The translations under genes were made by a program, and so were the position numbers. From contig CAJGBI010000001.1 of the NCBI GenBank assembly GCA_904424815.1, forward strand, positions 795,010-859,009: DNA of 64,000 nucleotides, in the 5' to 3' direction. The stretch comes from Puniceicoccaceae bacterium Marseille-Q1082 (lineage in GTDB: Bacteria > Verrucomicrobiota > Verrucomicrobiia > Opitutales > Intestinicryptomonadaceae). Position 1 is the first letter of the stretch. Each line of letters begins with the position of its first letter. The notes beneath the pieces are model-generated. The model worked only from the letters and a program-made list of their open reading frames with translations, was not told the DNA's origin and searched no databases. Below are positions 44,829 to 53,378 of this stretch, in pieces.

Positions 44829-45581
44829 TCACTCGCTTTCGAGTTCAAGGGCTACGGGACAATGGTCGGAACCGCCCACTTCGTTCAGCAGCTCCGCGTC
44901 TTTCACCAACGGCAGAAGGCTGCGCGATACCAAAAAGTAGTCTATTCTCCACCCCCTGTTGCGCTCGCGCGCCCTGCGAAAATAGCTCCACCACGTGTAC
45001 TTGATCTCGTCGGGGTGGGAATCCCGCCAGACGTCGCGCAAATCGCATTCAATTAGCATCTTCTCAAAGTCCGCGCGCTCCTCTTCGGTAAATCCGGCGC
45101 ATCCGCGCGCGTCTTTCGGGTCGTAGACGTCCATCGGAGTCCGCGCCACGTTCAAATCTCCGCACACGACCGCGTTTTTTCGCGACTTCACGAAAGCCGA
45201 AAAGTCGGCGTCCCAAGATTTCGTCCGGTACTCCAGCCTTTTCAATCCGTCCTGCGAATTTGGGACATAAACGTTTATTAGATTGAAATTTTCAAACTCC
45301 GCAACGGTTATGCGCCCCTCCTCGGGGTGCCCCTCGAGCGCGACGGCGCCCATGAAAACGGGTTCGACATTGGAAAATATCGCGGTTCCCGAATACCCCT
45401 TTTTGTCTGCGCACGAAAATATTTTGCGCTTGAAGGGAATTTCCAGCGAGTCCGCAACTTCGCGCGGGACTTTGGTTTCCTGCAAGCACAACACGTCGGG
45501 ACGGACAGTCTCCACAAACTCCGCAAAGTTTTTCGACATCGCCGCCCTCAGCCCGTTCACGTTCCACGACACTATTTTCAT
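44829..45581 (-). CDS. xthA: Exodeoxyribonuclease III (AP endonuclease)
   Basis: A 250-aa endonuclease/exonuclease/phosphatase-fold enzyme for base excision repair, cutting at abasic sites. Motifs are WNVNGLRA (Asn), LQETKVP (metal-binding Glu), GDLNVAR (Asp/Asn) and the terminal GGSDHCPVALELE (Asp-His). The frame extends about 74 residues upstream, but that part is an Arg-rich shadow of the helicase gene. ATG 45581 overlaps the helicase stop as ATGA, indicating translational coupling in a glgA-helicase-xthA operon. Confidence 0.95.
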   Translation of the reverse strand: MKIVSWNVNGLRAAMSKNFAEFVETVRPDVLCLQETKVPREVADSLEIPFKRKIFSCADKKGYSGTAIFSNVEPVFMGAVALEGHPEEGRITVAEFENFNLINVYVPNSQDGLKRLEYRTKSWDADFSAFVKSRKNAVVCGDLNVARTPMDVYDPKDARGCAGFTEEERADFEKMLIECDLRDVWRDSHPDEIKYTWWSYFRRARERNRGWRIDYFLVSRSLLPLVKDAELLNEVGGSDHCPVALELESE

Positions 45582-48070
45582 TTTAAAATCTCCGCTATGG
45601 TTTGGGCGAATTTCTCTCGGTTCGACACGTCGCGCAAGCCTCCTACGAGGTCGTCGAAAAGTTTGCGCTTGCGCGCCTGGAGGTTGCGAACCCTCTCCTC
45701 CACGGTGCCGCCGGCTATCATGCGGTAGACGAACACGTCGCCGCGCCTTCCGATTCTGTGGGCGCGGTCGATGGCCTGCTCTTCGACGGCGGGGTTCCAC
45801 CACGGGTCGGCGAGAAAGATGTAGTCAGCCTCCGAAAGCGTTATTCCCGTGCCGCCCGCGCGCAAGCTCACGAACATCACGCAACCGCGCCCCGAACTCT
45901 GGAAAGAGCCGACGGGGGCTGCCCTGTCGCGCGTCGAGCCCGTGAGCGTATAAATGTCCGCCTCGTCCACGCGGGTTTTAAGCGCGGACTTCGCGAGGTC
46001 GAGAAACTTTGCGAACTGGCTGAAAACCAAAACCTTTTTCCCCGCCCCGCAGAGTTCCTCCACCCTGTCGAGCAGAACGGAGAGCTTGCCGCCAGGCTCG
46101 GACGCCCCCTCCGGGCCGATCCACGGCAACAGGGCGGCGTCGCACGCAGCCTGGCGCAGGCGCGTGAGCAAAGAGAGAATCGTAAGCCTGCCCCGCGCGT
46201 CGTCCGCCGAAGATTCGAGCTCTCCGCGCGCGCGCGCAAGCAGTTTGGCGTACTCCGACTTCTGCTGTTCCGACATCGGGCAGTAAAGGTCAACCTGAAC
46301 CTTTTCGGGCAGCTCGGCGGCGACTTCTGACTTCATGCGCCTTAGGACAAACGGCGATATCTGGCGGCGCACGGCGTCCACCGCGCCTGACTCCCCGCGC
46401 GACAGACGCTCGAAGTTCGCGCGCGTTCCGAGCAGCCCGGGCATCAACCACCTGAACGCCGTCCAGATGTCCATGAGCCTGTTTTCAACCGGCGTGCCGG
46501 TGAGGGCTATCTTGCGGCGCGCGGAAATCGCCATGCAAGCGAGCGTCGTCTTTGCGTCGGGATTTTTTATAAACTGCGCCTCGTCGAGCGCGGCGAGCTC
46601 AAAGCGCATCTTTTCTATTTTCGCGCGGTTGCGCCGCAGCTGCGTATAACTCGAAATCCATAGGTCCGCCTCCGCAAATCCGCCCTTGGCGCCGACGACG
46701 CCCGTCCTGACATTCGGGAAGAATTTTTGCGCCTCGGCGGCCCACACGGGAATAACGCTCGCTGGACACACCACGAGAAACTTCGCCTTTCCCGCGGGGG
46801 ACGCGGAAAGGTAGCGGTCCACGAGCGACAGGGTCTGGACGGTTTTGCCGAGCCCCATCTCGTCGGCGATCATCGCGTTGCACGAGTGCCCGAAAAGATT
46901 CATCGCCCAGAGCACCCCAGACTTCTGGTAGTTGCGCAAAAATCCTGGCAGCTCCGCCGACGCCTCGGGCGGGTTCTCGAGCGATTTTTTCCATTGCGCA
47001 AGCCGCGGCGTAAGCTTGAGCTTTGCCCCGAAATCGGCGAGTGAAAGAAGCATGTAGCGCGGAATTTTCCCGCGCTCGAAACCGAACTCGCGGGATCTCT
47101 CCACGTCGCGCACGAGCGCCGTGTCGCCGCCTGAAACCCTCAAAATGCCGTACTCGGGGATTATCCTGAGCGACCCCGCGCCGCCAATCAGCTTCGGCAG
47201 CTCCGACGGCTCGATCGCCCTGCCCCCGACGCTCGGAAGCCACTTCACGTCGAAATCCCCCGCGCTGCCGCCGGATTCGACCGCTTCCGGTGTCAAAGCC
47301 AGCCTGCGCTCCCCCCCTTTCAGCAACTCCACGCGCGCGTCGGAGGCTATTGCGAAGTGCGCGCCCCATTTGGGGAGGACATTGTTCAGAAAAGGCGGAA
47401 TTTTGGAGAGCTCGGAGAGCGTGTGAAATTCGCCGTCGTACTTGAAGCCCGCCTTGCGCGCGAGCCCCGCGAGCATAAGCAGCTTTTCGCGCTCGGGCGG
47501 CAAAAGCTCCGATATCTGAACGCACTTGTCGCCGTACGCGCTCCTGCGAGCGCCGGAAGGCGTCCGCCACCTCGTGGAAAAGACGAGCCCCCTGCGGCGC
47601 GAGGCAAACGCCAGCTCAAGCGCCATGGGCTCGCGCGCGGGGGCGGCGACCTCCGGCTCTGCGGGGGGCTCCTCGGGAGTTTCGCCGCCCTCCGGAGGTT
47701 TAGAGGAATCGGCGTCGAAGTCGAGAAACTCGTCGGAGGCGGCGAGATCGCCGATGAGCTCGTCTATTTCGTAAAACGCCGCCACGCAAAGGGCCGCCTG
47801 CTCCAAATCTCCCCCGCCCCTCCTGACGTACGAGTCGCCTTCGAAATCGAGCACGCAAAATGGCTCCGAGCCGTCCTCAAGCCTCGCGCGGGCGAGAGCC
47901 TCGGCGCCGTGCAGCTCGATGTCGCGAATGGCGCATTCCTTGTAGAGTTTCCTGCCGTATTCAAGCTCCTCGGGGCGGAAGAATTTCTGCCAGTCGCGCG
48001 CGGCGCGGCGCAGCCACAGCGGAAGCTCGCTGCGCCTGTAAATCCTCCTCGCGGCGTGCTCGACGGCCAT
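45578..48070 (-). CDS. SNF2-family DEAD/DEAH helicase
   Basis: An 830-aa SWI2/SNF2 ATPase. The N-terminal 350 residues are poorly conserved and Pro/Glu-rich around residues 140-160 (no clear SWIM zinc motif). The helicase core has DEMGLGKTVQTLSLVDRYL, LDEAQFIKNP, LTGTPVENRLMDIW, SLRAGGTGITLSEADYIFLADPWWNPAVE and IDRAHRIGRRGDV. ATG 48070 is chosen over the open extension to 48148, which would overlap glgA. Such stand-alone bacterial SNF2 proteins are thought to remodel DNA- or RNA-polymerase complexes. It is distinct from the island helicase. Confidence 0.92.
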   Translation of the reverse strand: MAVEHAARRIYRRSELPLWLRRAARDWQKFFRPEELEYGRKLYKECAIRDIELHGAEALARARLEDGSEPFCVLDFEGDSYVRRGGGDLEQAALCVAAFYEIDELIGDLAASDEFLDFDADSSKPPEGGETPEEPPAEPEVAAPAREPMALELAFASRRRGLVFSTRWRTPSGARRSAYGDKCVQISELLPPEREKLLMLAGLARKAGFKYDGEFHTLSELSKIPPFLNNVLPKWGAHFAIASDARVELLKGGERRLALTPEAVESGGSAGDFDVKWLPSVGGRAIEPSELPKLIGGAGSLRIIPEYGILRVSGGDTALVRDVERSREFGFERGKIPRYMLLSLADFGAKLKLTPRLAQWKKSLENPPEASAELPGFLRNYQKSGVLWAMNLFGHSCNAMIADEMGLGKTVQTLSLVDRYLSASPAGKAKFLVVCPASVIPVWAAEAQKFFPNVRTGVVGAKGGFAEADLWISSYTQLRRNRAKIEKMRFELAALDEAQFIKNPDAKTTLACMAISARRKIALTGTPVENRLMDIWTAFRWLMPGLLGTRANFERLSRGESGAVDAVRRQISPFVLRRMKSEVAAELPEKVQVDLYCPMSEQQKSEYAKLLARARGELESSADDARGRLTILSLLTRLRQAACDAALLPWIGPEGASEPGGKLSVLLDRVEELCGAGKKVLVFSQFAKFLDLAKSALKTRVDEADIYTLTGSTRDRAAPVGSFQSSGRGCVMFVSLRAGGTGITLSEADYIFLADPWWNPAVEEQAIDRAHRIGRRGDVFVYRMIAGGTVEERVRNLQARKRKLFDDLVGGLRDVSNREKFAQTIAEILK

Positions 48071-48075
48071 GGTGG

Positions 48076-49545
48076 CTAAATCCCTGCGGAGCGGGCGGCC
48101 ACCGCCCATTTGTACACCAGCGCGTACTTTTCGGCGGACTTCCCCCACGAGAAATCCTTGCTCATGCCGCTGCGCCGCATTTTCTCAATGTCGCCCGGGC
48201 GATCGTACCATGTTGAGCACGCCCAGCCTATGGTGTTGTAAAGCGCCTCGCAAGTCGGATCCGAAAACCTGAACCCGTCTCCCGAGCCCGTGGCTTCGGA
48301 ATACTGGTCAACCGTGTCGCAAAGCCCGCCCGTGGAGCGCACCACCGGCAGCGAGCCGTACATCATAGAGTACATCTGGTTGAGTCCGCACGGCTCAAAC
48401 CGGCTCGGCATCAGGAAGAAGTCTGAACCAGCCTCTATCTGGTGGGCGAGCTCGTTGTCAAAGCCGATATAGGCGGAAATTTTGCCCGGGTACGCCGCGG
48501 TCAGGTCCGAAAACGCCCTCTCCTGCCAGTACTCGCCGGATCCGAGAAGGGCTATCTGTATGTCCATATGCGACACCAGCTCCGCGGCTATCCGCGCGAG
48601 CAAATCGAGCCCTTTTTGGGAATAGAGGCGCGAGACCACCCCGAAAACCGGAATTTTGGGCGAAGCTTTCAGCCCCATCCGCTTTTGTAGAGCCTTTTTG
48701 CATTCCGCCTTGCCCGACATGTCGGCGAGCGAATAGTTGGCTGCTATCAGCTTGTCGGTCTCCGGATTCCACGCCTCGGAATCAACCCCGTTGAGGATTC
48801 CAACGAGATCCGCGCCCCTGAATCTCAGAAGTCCGTCAAGCCCGCATCCGTAGGCGGGCGTCCTGATCTCGCCGGCGTAGGTGGGGCTGACCGTCGTGAT
48901 TTTCGTGCAGTTGTAAAGCCCGCCCTTCATCATGTTGAGCGACCCGTACGCCTCGCACGAGTCCGACCTGAACTCCGACATCGGCACTCCGGCGTATTCG
49001 AGGACGCCCTTGTCGAATATCCCCTGGTGCTGGAGGTTGTGTATTGTAAAGACGCTCGCGCATCCGCCGAGCGGGGAATTGCGCAGGGAAGTGTTCAATA
49101 GCACGGGCGCCAGCCCCGCCGTCCAGTCGTGGCAGTGGACGACGTCGGGGATCCATCCGCTTTGGAGGCACCAGTCGAGCGCTGCGCGGCACATGAACGC
49201 AAACCTCCCGCCGTTGTCGGAGTAGTCCGCGCCGTTGTAATTGTATATGCCGGGGCGGTCGAAATACATGTTAAACTCCAAAAGCAGGGCTTCCGCCCTC
49301 CCGAGGGGCGCCGACCACACGGACGCGCCGTACTCGAGCCCAAGCCCCATGTGCACCGAAAGGTTGTCCATCTGCTTTTTCATGCCTCCGGAGCGCTTTA
49401 CCGACGCGTAAAGCGGCGTAAAAATCTTTACGTCGCAACCCGCCTCGGCAAACCGCTTGGAAATCGACGACACCATGTCGCCCAATCCGCCGGCCTTGGA
49501 AAAGGGGGCGCATTCAGGAGAAATCATGAGGATTTTCATTTTCAT
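48076..49545 (-). CDS. glgA: Glycogen synthase (ADP-glucose type, GT5)
   Basis: A 489-aa GT5 glycosyltransferase that extends alpha-1,4-glucan from ADP-glucose. The N-terminal nucleotide-sugar loop is SPECAPFSKAGGLGDMVSS (KxGGL), and the C-terminal Rossmann fold carries DFFLMPSRFEPCGLNQMYSMMYGSLPVVRSTGGLCDTV, the E-x7-E-type donor site. The second Met (49539) is an alternative start. It heads the glgA-helicase-xthA operon; the next gene starts 5 bp after its stop. Confidence 0.95.
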   Translation of the reverse strand: MKMKILMISPECAPFSKAGGLGDMVSSISKRFAEAGCDVKIFTPLYASVKRSGGMKKQMDNLSVHMGLGLEYGASVWSAPLGRAEALLLEFNMYFDRPGIYNYNGADYSDNGGRFAFMCRAALDWCLQSGWIPDVVHCHDWTAGLAPVLLNTSLRNSPLGGCASVFTIHNLQHQGIFDKGVLEYAGVPMSEFRSDSCEAYGSLNMMKGGLYNCTKITTVSPTYAGEIRTPAYGCGLDGLLRFRGADLVGILNGVDSEAWNPETDKLIAANYSLADMSGKAECKKALQKRMGLKASPKIPVFGVVSRLYSQKGLDLLARIAAELVSHMDIQIALLGSGEYWQERAFSDLTAAYPGKISAYIGFDNELAHQIEAGSDFFLMPSRFEPCGLNQMYSMMYGSLPVVRSTGGLCDTVDQYSEATGSGDGFRFSDPTCEALYNTIGWACSTWYDRPGDIEKMRRSGMSKDFSWGKSAEKYALVYKWAVAARSAGI

Positions 49546-49668
49546 AGCACGTGCGTTTTTTTGCGCAAAGGCGCTTTTGGCGCCGATGCTGCAAGTTAAA
49601 AATCAATCAATCCTCCCAGAGGAGGCGGCGATTTGCAAAACTTTTTTTCGGGCGCTATTTTTGGGGCA

Positions 49669-49728
49669 AATAGAATCCTCCGCTGCGGCGCGCGCGCCCG
49701 CAAACCCGCTCCGCAAAAGGATTCTATT
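49669..49728. promoter_or_regulatory. Long inverted repeat between glgA and sugar isomerase
   Basis: Perfect 11-bp arms AATAGAATCCT and AGGATTCTATT, 38 nt apart. Further out, AAAACTTTTTTT and AAAAAAAGTTTT are also inverted. It sits in the shared upstream region of two divergent genes, so operator or cruciform function is possible. Confidence 0.45.
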
Positions 49729-49785
49729 AAATCGCAAAAAAAGTTTTTCTTGCGATATTTTTGTTTTCAAAATACGGTTTAAAAT

Positions 49786-50604
49786 ATGAAAAAGATTTTT
49801 TTGACAATTGCCGCCTCGCTCGCGCTCTTCCCTGCCTTCGGCGCAAAAATCGCCGTGAGCTCCTACCCGTGGCAGAAGGCGACCATAGCCGAAATGCTCT
49901 CAGATCTGCGGGGAATCGGAGTTCGCAACGTCTCGATGTTCCAAAACATGAGGCTCGGCGGCAACGGGAAATACGCGGGGGAAATTTTCCGCTACGACAT
50001 GCCGGACGCCGCAAAGGCGGAGGCAAAAAAGATTTTCGACGGAGCCGGCGCGCGGGTAGTCTCGATAGGGCACATATCGCTCTCCGATGAAGCGGAAATC
50101 AAAAAGGTTTTCGAGTTCGCAAAATATTTCGGCGCGGAGGCGATGACTGTCGAGGCTCCGGCGCGCGCCCTTCCCATTTACGACAGGCTGGCGAAAGAAT
50201 ACGGCATAAAGGCGGGCCTCTACAACCACCCCGCCGGACGGAAGGGCGGAAAGGCGGAACCGCCCTACTCGACGCCCGAAAAGATGGCCGCAGCTCTCGC
50301 CCTATGCGACAACCTCGGCGCGTTCCCCGACTGCGGGCACTGGGGACGCTCGGGTTTCGACATAATAAAGTGCCTGAAAAAACTCGGCGGAAAAATATCC
50401 GCCGTGAACATTCAGGATTTGACGGCGTCCGGCGAATGCGAGGAATACGGAAAGGGCGTTTTGCCGCTCGACGGATTTCTGGGGGAACTCGCGGGGTTCG
50501 ACGGCTGGTGCGTCGTGATGTTCGACGCCGCCCCCGACCGCTCGCAAATAGAAAAAGTCGCCCCGTCGGTAAAATACCTCGAAGCGCGCGGCTTTCAAAA
50601 ATAG
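49786..50604 (+). CDS. Exported sugar phosphate isomerase/epimerase-like TIM barrel
   Basis: A 272-aa protein with a signal peptide (KKIFLTIAASLALFPAFGA). The rest has the xylose-isomerase-like TIM barrel pattern: ISSYPW-type start, KIFDGAGARVVSIGHI, FGAEAMTVEAPARALPIYDRLAKEYGIKAGLYNHPAG, and CDNLGAFPDCGHWGRSGFDIIKCLKKLGG with metal-ligand-like Asp/His. Exported members of this family are frequent in Planctomycetes and Verrucomicrobia, usually of unknown substrate. Confidence 0.82.
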   Translation: MKKIFLTIAASLALFPAFGAKIAVSSYPWQKATIAEMLSDLRGIGVRNVSMFQNMRLGGNGKYAGEIFRYDMPDAAKAEAKKIFDGAGARVVSIGHISLSDEAEIKKVFEFAKYFGAEAMTVEAPARALPIYDRLAKEYGIKAGLYNHPAGRKGGKAEPPYSTPEKMAAALALCDNLGAFPDCGHWGRSGFDIIKCLKKLGGKISAVNIQDLTASGECEEYGKGVLPLDGFLGELAGFDGWCVVMFDAAPDRSQIEKVAPSVKYLEARGFQK

Positions 50605-50670
50605 GCAAAAAATTTCTCGCAAAATAGGCGAATCGGGGGAAAATGTCCGGAATTTTTTTCAATTCGAACG

Positions 50671-51753
50671 ATGGATTCCTCCGAACTGGACTACAACCTG
50701 CCCGAAGAGCGCATAGCGCGCTTCCCGTCCCGCCGCCGCGACGCCTGCAAGCTGCTGGCGTACTCGCGCAGGACGGGGGAAATCGCTCACGCGAAGTTCG
50801 CGGATCTGCCTGACATTCTCGAAAAACCCCACAATTTCTTCCGCAACTCCGCATCCGTGCTAAAAGCGCGGATATTCGCGCGCAAGCCGACCGGAGGGGA
50901 AGTAGAATGCCTTCTGCTCTCTCCGCTCGACGGCGGCCGCGAGTGGCTTTGCATGCTGAAACCCGGCAGGCGGCTGCCGGCGGGCTCGCGCTTCGGAATC
51001 GACGGCGTTTTCTCGGCTGAGGTGCTGTCGAAGGACGCCGAGGGCAACGCCGCCGTGCGCTTCGACACTTTCGGAAACGGGGGGGTCATAGAGATGAGCG
51101 AGCGCGTCGGCGTGGTTCCCCTGCCCCCGTACATCGCCCGCGACCAAAAGTCGCCCGACTACGACAGAGACTTCGACAACGAATACTACCAGACCGTTTA
51201 CGCCGACCCATCCAAGCGCGTCGCGGCGGCGGCCCCGACCGCCGGCCTGCACTTCACGGCCGAACTCGACGAAAGGCTCCGCGCGCGCGGGCACTCCTTC
51301 CATTCCCTCACCCTGCACGTGGGTCTCGGAACGTTCAGGCCCATGAAGACCGAAAGGGTTGAAGATTTCCAAATACACTCGGAAATATACGAAATCCCCG
51401 CCGAAACGCTCTCCGCAATGGGCGACGCTTCGCGCCCGAAACTCGCGGTGGGAACGACGTCGCTCAGGGCCATGGAGGACTATTGGCGCAAAAACGGCGC
51501 GCCGCCGCGTGACTGCGCGCGGTCTGTCGCGGACTCGGCAAAAATATTCGTCTATCCGCCGCAGCGCATACTTTCCGCCGACGCGCTCGTAACCAACTTC
51601 CACCTGCCCCGCTCCTCCCTGATGTGCCTTGTGGCGGCATTTTTAAGCCCCGGCAACGCAGACGGCGTCAAAATGCTAAAAGACTTATATCGTATCGCAA
51701 TAGACAAAAAATACGACTTTTATTCCTACGGCGACGCCATGCTAATATTATAG
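50671..51753 (+). CDS. queA: S-adenosylmethionine:tRNA ribosyltransferase-isomerase
   Basis: A 360-aa QueA, which adds the epoxycyclopentanediol group from SAM to preQ1 in tRNA anticodons during queuosine synthesis. Family signatures seen are LDYNLPEERIARFPSRRRDACKLL at the N-terminus, AAAPTAGLHFTAEL, LHVGLGTFRPM, GTTSLRAMEDYW and ALVTNFHLPRSSLMCLVAAF. The stop is directly followed by the second hairpin-repeat region. Confidence 0.96.
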   Translation: MDSSELDYNLPEERIARFPSRRRDACKLLAYSRRTGEIAHAKFADLPDILEKPHNFFRNSASVLKARIFARKPTGGEVECLLLSPLDGGREWLCMLKPGRRLPAGSRFGIDGVFSAEVLSKDAEGNAAVRFDTFGNGGVIEMSERVGVVPLPPYIARDQKSPDYDRDFDNEYYQTVYADPSKRVAAAAPTAGLHFTAELDERLRARGHSFHSLTLHVGLGTFRPMKTERVEDFQIHSEIYEIPAETLSAMGDASRPKLAVGTTSLRAMEDYWRKNGAPPRDCARSVADSAKIFVYPPQRILSADALVTNFHLPRSSLMCLVAAFLSPGNADGVKMLKDLYRIAIDKKYDFYSYGDAMLIL

Positions 51754-51754
51754 G

Positions 51755-52001
51755 CGCAAGGTGCGCCAGCCAGGCACGGGGCGTGCCGGCCATTGAAGGG
51801 GGCGGCGGGGCCGCTTCCATAGAAGGGGCTGACGCCCCTTACGGGCGCAAGGTGCGCCAGCCATTGAAGGGCTGCGCCCTTACGAAGATTGGCTCCGCCA
51901 ATACTTCTATCCCCTCCCTCAATCCCCCAAACAAAAAACGAACCTCCCATGAGAGGTTCGTTAATACTTCCGGAGTTCGTTCCCCTAAACCCCAGTTCCC
52001 C
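51755..52001. repeat. Intergenic mini-hairpin string, copy B
   Basis: The same chain of short hairpins as at 19164 (GGCGCAAGGTGCGCC, GGCACGGGGCGTGCC, GGGGCTGACGCCCC, TTGGCTCCGCCAA), then CGAACCTC/GAGGTTCG and ACTTCCGGAGTTCG. It begins at the queA stop. Confidence 0.75.
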
Positions 52002-52129
52002 GATTTGGCGTAATGAAAACGAAAGCTTATTTTATCCGAAGCGCAGCGAGGCTATAAAATAAGGCTTTCGGGAAGGATAAAATGCTCTAGCATTTTATTC
52101 GGATATATACAAAACTCCATATGCGGAAA
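52002..52129. repeat. Modular hairpin repeat, copy B (variant, one outer arm)
   Basis: Starts with the conserved GATTTGGCG arm, then a different inner stem, CGAAAGCTTATTTTAT with ATAAAATAAGGCTTTCG (52020-52070), then a second hairpin GATAAAATGCT / AGCATTTTATT. No right outer arm is present. Confidence 0.65.
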
Positions 52130-52258
52130 CTTCGGGGGCAGGCGCATTGGCTTTGCCAATGCTTCTATCCCCTTCCCGTTCCCCTCAAAAAAACGAACCT
52201 CCCACATGAGAGGTTCGTACACACTTCCGGAGTTCATTCCGAAAAACCCCAGTTCCCC
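52130..52258. repeat. Intergenic mini-hairpin string, copy C (short)
   Basis: ATTGGCTTTGCCAAT, then CGAACCTC/GAGGTTCG and CTTCCGGAGTTC as in the other copies. Confidence 0.65.
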
Positions 52259-52388
52259 GATTTGGCGCAATGATTTTGGATGAAGAGCGAGTATTCGGGG
52301 AAAGCCGCCGGTGGGAGCGTACATTAGTACGTGACCAGTGGCGGCTTTCCCCGAAACGGAGCTATTCGCCAAAATCATTCGCCAAATC
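52259..52388. repeat. Modular hairpin repeat, copy C (overlaps end of asd)
   Basis: Outer arms as in copy A; inner stem CGGGGAAAGCCGCC (52296-52309) with GGCGGCTTTCCCCG (52340-52353); apical CGTAC-ATTA-GTACG. The right arm is coding: it specifies the last residues of asd (DLANDFGE and stop). Confidence 0.8.
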
Positions 52389-53378
52389 TTCGGCGATTTG
52401 AACTGCATTCAAAGCCGCGCCCTTCCAGAGCTGGTCGCCCGCGACCCAGAAGGAAAGCCCGTTTTCAAACGCCAAGTCCCTGCGGATTCTGCCGATGCCG
52501 CACTTTTCTTTGCCCTGGTATTTGAGGGGCATCGGATATTTCTTTTGGGCGACGTCGTCGTCCAGTTCGGCGCCCGGGAACGCGGCTATGACTTCGCGCG
52601 CCCTCTCGACGGAAACCGGCTTCTCAAATTCCGCGTTTATCGCGACGCTGTGCGCCCTCATGACGGGCACGCGCACGCATGTTGTGGAGCACGCGAGGTT
52701 CGGGAGGCCCATAATCTTGCGCGTCTCGTTTAACATTTTCATTTCCTCTTTGGTATAACCGTTTTCGAGGAATGCGTCAACGTGCGGAATTGCGTTGAAG
52801 GCGATCTGGTAGGGATAGACCGATACGGGCATTTCCCCGCCTTCGGCAAACGCCCTGACCTGGTTTTTGAGCTCCTCCATTGCGGCGACTCCTGTTCCGG
52901 AGACCGCCTGGTAGGTTGCGGCAAAAAATCTTTTCAGCCCGAACTCGCGGTGCAGCGGGCAGAGCGCCATAAGGGAAATTGCCGTAGTGCAGTTGGGATT
53001 GGCGATTATGTTTTTGTGGCCGCGCAGCGCGTCGGGGTTGACCTCCGGAACGACGAGCGGCACGTCGGGGTCCATGCGGAAAGCGGAGCTGTTGTCTATG
53101 GCGACGCATCCGCGCTTTGCGGCTTCGGGAACGAGAACTTTCGAAACCCCCGCGCCCGCGGAGAAAATGGCTATATCCAGGTTTTCAAAACTTTCGGGTT
53201 TGGCTTCCTCCACGGTAAATGTTTGGGAGCCGTGAGAAATTTTCTTGCCCGCGCTCCTTGAGGATGCCAAAAGTGTTAGCGAGGACATCGGGAAGTTTCT
53301 CGCAAAAAGCAGCCCTACCAGTTCCTGGCCGACCGCGCCGGTCGCGCCTACTATGCCTACTCTGTATTTCTTATTCAT
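52362..53378 (-). CDS. asd: Aspartate-semialdehyde dehydrogenase
   Basis: A 338-aa NADP-dependent enzyme of the lysine/threonine/methionine/diaminopimelate pathway. Motifs are VGIVGATGAVGQE (NADP fold), IANPNCTTAI (catalytic Cys), and the later CVRVPVMRAHSVAINAEFE (His). ATG 53378 is chosen because the upstream extension to 53435 is unlike the family. This ATG overlaps the start codon of the divergent L,D-transpeptidase gene (shared CATG). The C-terminal eight residues are encoded by the right arm of repeat copy C. Confidence 0.95.
   Translation of the reverse strand: MNKKYRVGIVGATGAVGQELVGLLFARNFPMSSLTLLASSRSAGKKISHGSQTFTVEEAKPESFENLDIAIFSAGAGVSKVLVPEAAKRGCVAIDNSSAFRMDPDVPLVVPEVNPDALRGHKNIIANPNCTTAISLMALCPLHREFGLKRFFAATYQAVSGTGVAAMEELKNQVRAFAEGGEMPVSVYPYQIAFNAIPHVDAFLENGYTKEEMKMLNETRKIMGLPNLACSTTCVRVPVMRAHSVAINAEFEKPVSVERAREVIAAFPGAELDDDVAQKKYPMPLKYQGKEKCGIGRIRRDLAFENGLSFWVAGDQLWKGAALNAVQIAEDLANDFGE

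Noticed and set aside
45582-45803. N-terminal extension of xthA
   Set aside because: Arg-rich shadow of the helicase gene; ATG 45581 overlaps its stop as ATGA and gives the normal enzyme length.
46599-47570. A 323-aa minus-strand frame inside the SNF2 helicase gene
   Set aside because: Alternative frame with low-complexity basic text; the helicase frame has all motifs.
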